This document shows, one piece after another, positions 14,964 to 19,796 of a stretch of DNA of 19,796 nucleotides. Within the stretch, counting starts at the first letter, position 1. Every line of letters starts with the position of its first letter. This stretch comes from Elusimicrobiota bacterium. Its GTDB lineage: Bacteria > CG03 > SLGR01 > JAGXOG01. Below the pieces are notes generated by a model. The model was not told the origin of the DNA, ran no database searches, and saw only the letters and a program-made list of their open reading frames with translations. The translations under genes were made by a program, and so were the position numbers. The DNA is taken from positions 1 to 19,796 of the forward strand of contig JAQICQ010000003.1 of the NCBI GenBank assembly GCA_027858455.1, written 5' to 3'.

Positions 14964-15692
14964 ATGTTTAAACCAAATAATTATTTCAATATTGATAATA
15001 ACATTTACAGCAAACTTTTTAAAGACTGTGAATATGTCTGGGAAGGCTTAAATAATATTGACCCATATTTAAGAAACCACATAAAACCCAATGTGTCCGG
15101 GCTGGCCGTTAACGGGCCTTTGATAAAAAAAACACACCAGCTCTCTAACGGAGCTGTCGTATATGCCGGTGCTTATATACTGGATGACCGTATCCAGTTA
15201 GAAGCAAATGTAAAGGTTGAGCCCGGAGCCTATATTGCCGGACCCTCTATAATCGGAGAAGGAACTCAGATTAGACACGGTGCCTACATCCGGGGAAAAG
15301 TTATTACCGGAAAAAACTGTGTTATAGGCCATACAACTGAAATTAAAAATTCCGTGATGCTCGGAGAAAGCAAAGCAGGCCATTTTTCGTATATCGGAGA
15401 CAGCATTCTGGGCGAAGTTAATCTGGGAGCAGGAACAAAGCTGGCTAACCTTAAAATAACAAACAATGAAATTGTAATTAAACAAAACGGGAAAAAGTTT
15501 CCTACGGGACTTAGAAAATTCGGAGCTATATTAGGAGACGGCGTTCAGACCGGGTGCAACACAGTTACCATGCCCGGCACGATTATGTCCAAAGGAGTTT
15601 TAACTTATCCCAACACAACCGCCCGGGGATATTATAACCCGGAAACAATAATTAAACTGAACCAAGATACCAGGGAAGGAAAAATAACATAA
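14964..15692 (+). CDS. Left-handed beta-helix acetyltransferase resembling the GlmU C-terminal domain
   Basis: A 242-residue protein made mostly of hexapeptide repeats (left-handed parallel beta-helix). The segment SKAGHFSYIGDSILG (136-150) followed by NLGAGT matches the acetyltransferase core of GlmU (KAGHLTYLGDAEIG), and H140 lines up with its catalytic histidine. The N-terminal 60 residues are not a nucleotidyltransferase; the uridylyltransferase half of GlmU (about 230 residues) is absent. As the first gene of an operon with glmM and glmS, the likely job is N-acetylation of glucosamine-1-phosphate using acetyl-CoA. A separate uridylyltransferase would have to be encoded elsewhere. ATG 14964 is the only plausible start. 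It overlaps glmM by one base (TAATG). A sugar nucleotidyltransferase accessory role is the alternative. Confidence 0.8.
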   Translation: MFKPNNYFNIDNNIYSKLFKDCEYVWEGLNNIDPYLRNHIKPNVSGLAVNGPLIKKTHQLSNGAVVYAGAYILDDRIQLEANVKVEPGAYIAGPSIIGEGTQIRHGAYIRGKVITGKNCVIGHTTEIKNSVMLGESKAGHFSYIGDSILGEVNLGAGTKLANLKITNNEIVIKQNGKKFPTGLRKFGAILGDGVQTGCNTVTMPGTIMSKGVLTYPNTTARGYYNPETIIKLNQDTREGKIT

Positions 15693-17041
15693 TGAAAAAA
15701 CTTTTCGGAACCGACGGGATAAGAGGCGTAGCAAACAAACCGCCCATGACAACCGAAACCGCTTTAAGGATAGGCCAGGCTCTGACCTACATATTAAAAA
15801 GAAAAGACCACCGCCCGAGAATTATAATAGGTAAAGACACACGCCTTTCCGGATATATGCTTGAAAGCTCTCTGGCCGCCGGGATATGTTCAATGGGGGG
15901 AGATGTAGTCCTTGTGGGTCCCATGCCCACTCCGGGTATTTCCTTTATAACCAGCAATATGGATGCCGACGCAGGTGTGGTAATATCAGCTTCTCATAAC
16001 CCTTACCAAGATAACGGAATAAAAATATTTACAAATTCCGGACAAAAATTAAATAATATGCAGGAAGAAGAAATTGAAAATCTTATATTTGAAGGGAAAC
16101 TACAAAGCCTCCTCCCGGAAGCTAAAAAGATAGGACGCGCATTCAGGGAAGATGACGCTCTAGGGCGGTATATAGTTTTCCTCCGCCATACTCTGCCCAA
16201 ACATATAAATCTTGAGGGGATGAAAATAGTTCTTGACTGCGCTAACGGCGCAACTTATAAAGTAGCCCCGATGCTCTTTAAAGAGATGCGCGCCGACATT
16301 GTTACTTTAAATACCTCGCCAAACGGCAAAAACATAAACCGTGAAGCCGGCTCTCTGCATCCTGATTTATTATCAAAAAAAATTATAGAAGAGAAAGCCG
16401 ATATCGGCCTTGCTTTTGACGGGGACGGAGACAGGCTAATTGCTGTTGACGAAAAAGGCAATATTGTAACCGGAGATACTCTTATCGCCATATTTGCCCG
16501 CTATATGAAAGAAACCGGAACACTTGAAAATGATTCGGCGGTAACTACCGTAATGAGTAATATCGGACTGAAAAAAAGTTTTGAAAAACTAGGAATAAAA
16601 CGAATAGAAGCACCGGTAGGTGACAGATTTGTCTTGGAAAAAATGCAGGAATTCAACTCTGTTCTCGGAGGTGAAGATTCGGGGCATATAATTTTTTCTA
16701 AGCACCACACTACCGGAGACGGAATAATAACCGCTCTCCAGCTTCTTTATGTGATTAAAGAAACCGGAGAAAAACTATCCGAACTTTCCAAAGTCATAAA
16801 AGTCTACCCCCAAGTCCTTAAAAATCTGGAGGTAAAAAAGAAAGTACCGCTGGATAAACTTAAAACTACCGGCAAAGCCATAAAAGAAGCAGAAAATTAT
16901 CTCGGAGATGAAGGCAGGGTCCTGGTAAGATATTCCGGAACCCAGAACCTGCTTAGAATAATGGCCGAAGGGCCCACCAATAAAAAAACCAAACACGCCG
17001 TAGAAATAATTCTTAAAGCAGCAAAAAAGGAAATGGGCTGA
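15692..17041 (+). CDS. glmM: Phosphoglucosamine mutase
   Basis: A 449-residue, full-length alpha-D-phosphohexomutase that interconverts glucosamine-6-phosphate and glucosamine-1-phosphate on the way to UDP-GlcNAc for peptidoglycan and lipopolysaccharide. Visible parts in order: FGTDGIRG near the N terminus as in GlmM; the phosphoserine loop ISASHNP with S101; the magnesium loop DGDGDR (243-248); the sugar-binding GGEDSGHI; and the phosphate-binding RYSGTQNLLRI near the end. It is sandwiched between the acetyltransferase (TAATG overlap) and glmS (TGATG overlap), so translation is coupled and the three steps are made together. Confidence 0.96.
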   Translation: MKKLFGTDGIRGVANKPPMTTETALRIGQALTYILKRKDHRPRIIIGKDTRLSGYMLESSLAAGICSMGGDVVLVGPMPTPGISFITSNMDADAGVVISASHNPYQDNGIKIFTNSGQKLNNMQEEEIENLIFEGKLQSLLPEAKKIGRAFREDDALGRYIVFLRHTLPKHINLEGMKIVLDCANGATYKVAPMLFKEMRADIVTLNTSPNGKNINREAGSLHPDLLSKKIIEEKADIGLAFDGDGDRLIAVDEKGNIVTGDTLIAIFARYMKETGTLENDSAVTTVMSNIGLKKSFEKLGIKRIEAPVGDRFVLEKMQEFNSVLGGEDSGHIIFSKHHTTGDGIITALQLLYVIKETGEKLSELSKVIKVYPQVLKNLEVKKKVPLDKLKTTGKAIKEAENYLGDEGRVLVRYSGTQNLLRIMAEGPTNKKTKHAVEIILKAAKKEMG

Positions 17042-18882
17042 TGTGCGGAATAGTAGGATATACCGGCAGCGCTGAAGCCCCCGAAATACTTCTCGAAGGG
17101 CTGAGCCGGCTTGAATACCGCGGTTATGATTCAGCGGGAATCGCTGCTATAAACAGTTCCGGAAAACTCAACCGGGAACGGTGTAAAGGCAAGATAGCCC
17201 GGCTTAAAGAAGTTCTCTCTGAAAAACCGCTTAAAGGAAAGACTGCCATCGGCCATACAAGATGGGCGACACACGGCAAACCTTCCGACGAAAACGCTCA
17301 CCCACACAGCGACTGCCGGGGAAATATTGTAGTTGTTCACAACGGTATCATTGAAAATTATATGGATTTAAAAACAGAGCTTATATCCGAAGGGCATATA
17401 TTTAAATCAGAGACCGACACAGAAGTCATTGCCCACCTGGTAGAAAAATATACAGATAGGGGCGATGCTTTAAAAAGCGCTGTTTTTAAAGCAATAAACA
17501 AACTTAAAGGTTCTTATGCTCTGGGGGTAATTAGTTCCTCCGAGCCGGAACGTATAATAGCTGCCCGTAAAGACTCTCCTCTCATCATAGGGCTTGGCAA
17601 AGACGGCAACTTTATTGCCTCGGATGTGCCGGCGATACTGCCTTATACAAAAAAAGTCATCTATCTTGATGATAAAGAAATGGCAGTTATAGAAAAAGAT
17701 AAAATTGAGGTCTTTAATCACGACAACAACTTAACCGAAAAAAAAGCAGTCACCATAGACTGGGACCCGGTGATGGCGGAAAAACAAGGTTACCGGCATT
17801 TTATGTTGAAAGAAATATACGAGCAGAAGCAGGCCATCCAGGAAACACTGCTCGGACGCCTCGATAGAGATAACAATTCGGTATCTTTTGAACATTTCAA
17901 TTTTGACGAAACCTATCTAAAAAACATTAATAGAATATTTCTGGTTGCCTGCGGAACGGCATACCATGCCTGCCTCATCGGGAAATTTTTACTTGAAGAC
18001 CATCTTAAAATTCCCTGCGAGGTGGATATCGGTTCGGAATTCCGCTATAGAAATCCTCCTATTGACCAAGACACTCTCGTTATTGCAATATCCCAATCGG
18101 GAGAAACCGCAGACACTCTTGCGGCGCTGCGAGAAGCAAAAGACAAGGGAGCAAAGACCTCGGCTATATGTAATGTTTTAGGTTCTACTATCACCCGCGA
18201 AGTCGACGGAGTTGTATATACCCACGCTGGACCTGAAATCGGAGTAGCTTCCACAAAAGCATTTACCTCCCAGCTTACCGCCCTCTATCTTATCACTCTT
18301 TATATGGGCAGGCTCAGGGGTTCTATACTTGAAGAAGAAGCAAAAGAATTTACCGATGAGCTCGCAAAACTTCCGCTTATGGTAAAAGAAATTTTAGATA
18401 ATGAAATAAAAAACATAAAAGATATATCTCACAGATACTCTAAAAAAAGTGACTTTCTTTATCTCGGCAGAAATATAAATTACCCGATTGCCTTAGAAGG
18501 CGCCCTTAAACTTAAGGAAATATCATATATCCATGCCGAAGGTTATCCTGCCGGAGAAATGAAACACGGGCCTATTGCCTTAATAGACGAAGAACTTCCG
18601 GTAGTTGTTATAGCTACTAAAAGCGCCGTCTATGAAAAGATACTTTCCAACATAGAAGAAGTAAAAGCGCGGGACGGCAAAGTCATTGCCATAGCCACAG
18701 AAGGCGACCGAAAAATACAGAAACTTGCGGATGATATTATCTATGTTCCTAAAACTCTGGAGATCTTCACTCCTATTTTAAATACTGTTCCGTTGCAGCT
18801 CTTATCTTATTATATAGCAAGAAATCTGGGTTGCGATATAGACCAGCCCCGCAATCTCGCAAAAAGCGTCACTGTAGAATAA
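17041..18882 (+). CDS. glmS: Glutamine-fructose-6-phosphate aminotransferase (isomerizing)
   Basis: A 613-residue, full-length GlmS, making glucosamine-6-phosphate from fructose-6-phosphate and glutamine. The N-terminal Ntn amidotransferase domain has the nucleophile Cys2 (MCGIVGYTG), RLEYRGYDSAG, HTRWATHG and HNGIIENY. Two SIS isomerase domains follow: VACGTAYHA and ISQSGETADT in the first, YLGRNINYPIALEGALKLKE in the second. The C-terminal QPRNLAKSVTVE is the conserved channel tail. No glmS ribozyme is possible directly upstream, because the start overlaps the glmM stop (TGATG). It converges with the minus-strand membrane gene, with only 4 bp between the two stop codons and no clear terminator. 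Confidence 0.97.
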   Translation: MCGIVGYTGSAEAPEILLEGLSRLEYRGYDSAGIAAINSSGKLNRERCKGKIARLKEVLSEKPLKGKTAIGHTRWATHGKPSDENAHPHSDCRGNIVVVHNGIIENYMDLKTELISEGHIFKSETDTEVIAHLVEKYTDRGDALKSAVFKAINKLKGSYALGVISSSEPERIIAARKDSPLIIGLGKDGNFIASDVPAILPYTKKVIYLDDKEMAVIEKDKIEVFNHDNNLTEKKAVTIDWDPVMAEKQGYRHFMLKEIYEQKQAIQETLLGRLDRDNNSVSFEHFNFDETYLKNINRIFLVACGTAYHACLIGKFLLEDHLKIPCEVDIGSEFRYRNPPIDQDTLVIAISQSGETADTLAALREAKDKGAKTSAICNVLGSTITREVDGVVYTHAGPEIGVASTKAFTSQLTALYLITLYMGRLRGSILEEEAKEFTDELAKLPLMVKEILDNEIKNIKDISHRYSKKSDFLYLGRNINYPIALEGALKLKEISYIHAEGYPAGEMKHGPIALIDEELPVVVIATKSAVYEKILSNIEEVKARDGKVIAIATEGDRKIQKLADDIIYVPKTLEIFTPILNTVPLQLLSYYIARNLGCDIDQPRNLAKSVTVE

Positions 18883-18886
18883 GAAA

Positions 18887-19273
18887 TCACCCTCCTGCTA
18901 CGATAAAGGCTGACACGGCGGGAAGAATCATACTTATAATTACCCGGCTTACAACAGGATAGTTAGGATCATATACTTTCAATACTACTACAGCGCCCGC
19001 TTTCAATTCCAGGGGGCCGAGAAAAAGATTAAATCCGGCATCAACCCATAAATTTTTCCCTAATAAAAACCAAAAAATTATAACCGCGGCCGCGGCGTTA
19101 AAAAGCAAAAGCCTTCCCCCGAAAAATATAAATTTACCCGAAACAGCCGCCAAAGAGTATGAACCGGAATTATTTAATACTATTCCGCCTGCCGCAAGTA
19201 AAATTGCAATAATAATATAATAACTGCTCCATATAATATGTTTCTGGGAAAATTTTAAATATTTAAGATATAC
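18887..19273 (-). CDS. Small membrane protein, start unclear
   Basis: An open frame of 128 codons after a TAG, with at least three hydrophobic helices (around SSYYIIIAILLAAGG, LLLFNAAAAVIIFWFLL and IISMILPAVSAFIVAGG). The C-terminal half resembles the partial protein at 19623-19796: LKVYDPNYPVVSR here against LKLHDPNFPLWNR there, followed by a shared ILPxVxAFI helix, so they are paralogues. There is no ATG, GTG or ribosome site before the first helix; the first usable start is a TTG at 19153 that would remove it. The frame continues upstream into the next ORF across a single TAG. It is a real coding frame by paralogy, but its start, or whether it is translated as one piece with the upstream frame, is unresolved. 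I do not recognise the family. Confidence 0.6.
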   Translation of the reverse strand, partial: VYLKYLKFSQKHIIWSSYYIIIAILLAAGGIVLNNSGSYSLAAVSGKFIFFGGRLLLFNAAAAVIIFWFLLGKNLWVDAGFNLFLGPLELKAGAVVVLKVYDPNYPVVSRVIISMILPAVSAFIVAGG

Positions 19274-19474
19274 CTATGCCGTAAATTTCCCTTCATTAGG
19301 GTCAGCTTGTGAATCTCTTTCAAAAATATTTAATATTTTATTTATAGCCGGGCTGTTCATCTCAATTTCAACGCCTTCTTTTTTTAAAAATTTTCTGTAT
19401 CTTTCAGCATCATTACTATTAACATCCGGCGCTGAAGATTTAAATTCATTAGCGGCTGCCGTTTGCCCGGGCAC
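19274..19474 (-). CDS. Small hypothetical soluble protein
   Basis: 66 codons from GTG 19474, with AGGGG 6 nt upstream. The product is polar, with a helical Lys/Glu-rich part (AERYRKFLKKEGVEIEMN) and NKILNIFERDSQADPNEG near the end; no Cys and no known domain. Between this GTG and the preceding TAG (19541-19543) the same frame stays open for 22 more codons with coding-like amphipathic Lys-rich sequence (KKIKESIDKIKEFRKG), suggesting the true protein may be longer at the N terminus. It ends in TAG at 19274-19276, after which the frame continues into the membrane ORF. Confidence 0.5.
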   Translation of the reverse strand: MPGQTAAANEFKSSAPDVNSNDAERYRKFLKKEGVEIEMNSPAINKILNIFERDSQADPNEGKFTA

Positions 19475-19540
19475 AGAGATCCCCTTACGAAATTCCTTGA
19501 TTTTGTCTATGCTTTCTTTTATTTTTTTACCTGACGGCGC

Positions 19541-19618
19541 CTACTTTTTAACTACCCCCATGCCGTATATCATAATCCCTGTAACAGCTATAAATGATAT
19601 TGCGCATCCTGCTTTCAT
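19541..19618 (-). CDS. Tiny hydrophobic ORF, possible signal anchor of the following frame
   Basis: 25 codons forming a single hydrophobic segment (CAISFIAVTGIMIYGM) followed by V-V-K-K and a TAG. Start ATG 19618 lies 4 nt after the stop of the partial membrane gene, with only a weak AGGCG upstream. An alternative in-frame ATG at 19651 would add LLSRRDF, giving SRRDFMK, which resembles a Tat signal motif, but it overlaps the upstream gene by 29 nt and has no ribosome site. It may be an independent small membrane protein or the N-terminal anchor of the frame that continues after the TAG. Confidence 0.4.
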   Translation of the reverse strand: MKAGCAISFIAVTGIMIYGMGVVKK

Positions 19619-19622
19619 AAAA

Positions 19623-19796
19623 TCACGCCTGCTTAGTAAAAAAAATAGCATTGCCGACAATTATAAATGCAGTGACAAACGGCAAAATTAAACTTTTCAT
19701 TATACGGTTCCATAAAGGAAAATTAGGGTCATGCAATTTCAACGCAATACCGGAAAGTACAAGAAAATCAACAGGCGCTCCAAAGAGCGTTATATT
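19623..19796 (-). CDS. Membrane protein, 5' end cut by window edge
   Basis: The last 57 residues of a protein entering from the right edge, with two hydrophobic stretches around the polar LKLHDPNFPLWNR and a final ILPFVTAFIIVGNAIFF helix, ending T-K-Q-A then TGA. It is paralogous to the ORF at 18887-19273 (shared LK-x-x-DPN-[FY]-P, ILP-x-V-x-AFI). The family is not recognised. The tight spacing to the following tiny ORF suggests one transcript. Confidence 0.6.
   Translation of the reverse strand, partial: NITLFGAPVDFLVLSGIALKLHDPNFPLWNRIMKSLILPFVTAFIIVGNAIFFTKQA

Noticed and set aside
19084..19095. Perfect CCGCGGCCGCGG palindrome
   Set aside because: It arises from a run of alanine codons (GCC/GCG) in a membrane helix and is explained by coding sequence.
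19541..19651. Tat signal peptide (SRRDFMK) as the start of an exported redox protein
   Set aside because: The needed ATG overlaps the upstream gene by 29 nt, has no ribosome site, and is followed by a TAG with no cofactor-binding cysteines after it; kept only as an alternative start.
1..19796. CRISPR arrays, insertion sequences or phage genes
   Set aside because: No regularly spaced repeats, transposase, integrase or phage structural genes were seen on either strand.

Overview
The window looks like a piece of chromosome from an uncultured, probably anaerobic, Gram-negative bacterium. The Gram-negative evidence is an outer-membrane beta-barrel protein ending in Trp, an exported lipoprotein and two periplasm-directed HEAT-repeat proteins. 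Gene packing is tight (1-30 bp gaps, 1-17 bp overlaps) and TTG/GTG starts occur. I cannot name the phylum; an Omnitrophota/Elusimicrobiota-like lineage would fit, but this is a weak inference.

Layout. (1) 1-1267, minus strand: an outer-membrane beta-barrel protein followed by a histone-deacetylase-superfamily protein cut by the left edge. (2) 1352-6562, minus strand: a five-gene unit with a near-consensus promoter (6623-6651). It encodes a YgeW-like carbamoyltransferase, a second carbamoyltransferase of unknown substrate, carbamate kinase, a threonine-synthase-like PLP enzyme and ornithine carbamoyltransferase. (3) 6666-13647, minus strand: a six-gene unit encoding an 8-oxoguanine-deaminase-type amidohydrolase, two paralogous exported HEAT-repeat proteins, SsnA, YgeY and a lipoprotein. 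(4) 13661-13900: a tRNA-Leu(UAA) gene, plus a 37-bp imperfect copy of its 3' end 133 bp away, with a hairpin-rich segment between. (5) 13965-14846, minus: a response regulator with a GAF domain, divergent from the next unit. (6) 14964-18882, plus: a GlmU-type acetyltransferase, GlmM and GlmS, i.e. UDP-GlcNAc precursor synthesis, translationally coupled by 1-nt overlaps. (7) 18887-19796, minus: related small membrane proteins, in a 244-codon frame interrupted only by two TAG codons.

The most coherent story is regions 2 and 3. SsnA, YgeY, YgeW and carbamate kinase are the hallmark set of the E. coli ygeW-ssnA neighbourhood, tied to selenium-dependent molybdenum hydroxylases and to anaerobic purine (urate) breakdown. 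Here they lie with an 8-oxoguanine deaminase, whose family product is urate. My inference is a fermentative purine/ureide pathway: deamination at the top, carbamoyl groups removed as carbamoyl phosphate, ATP made by carbamate kinase, and a PLP enzyme handling the remaining amino acid. Unusual points are three carbamoyltransferases in one cluster, a threonine-synthase-like protein where E. coli has the PLP lyase YgeX, and exported HEAT and lipoprotein partners. No xanthine dehydrogenase, YgfK, permease or integrase is visible in the window.
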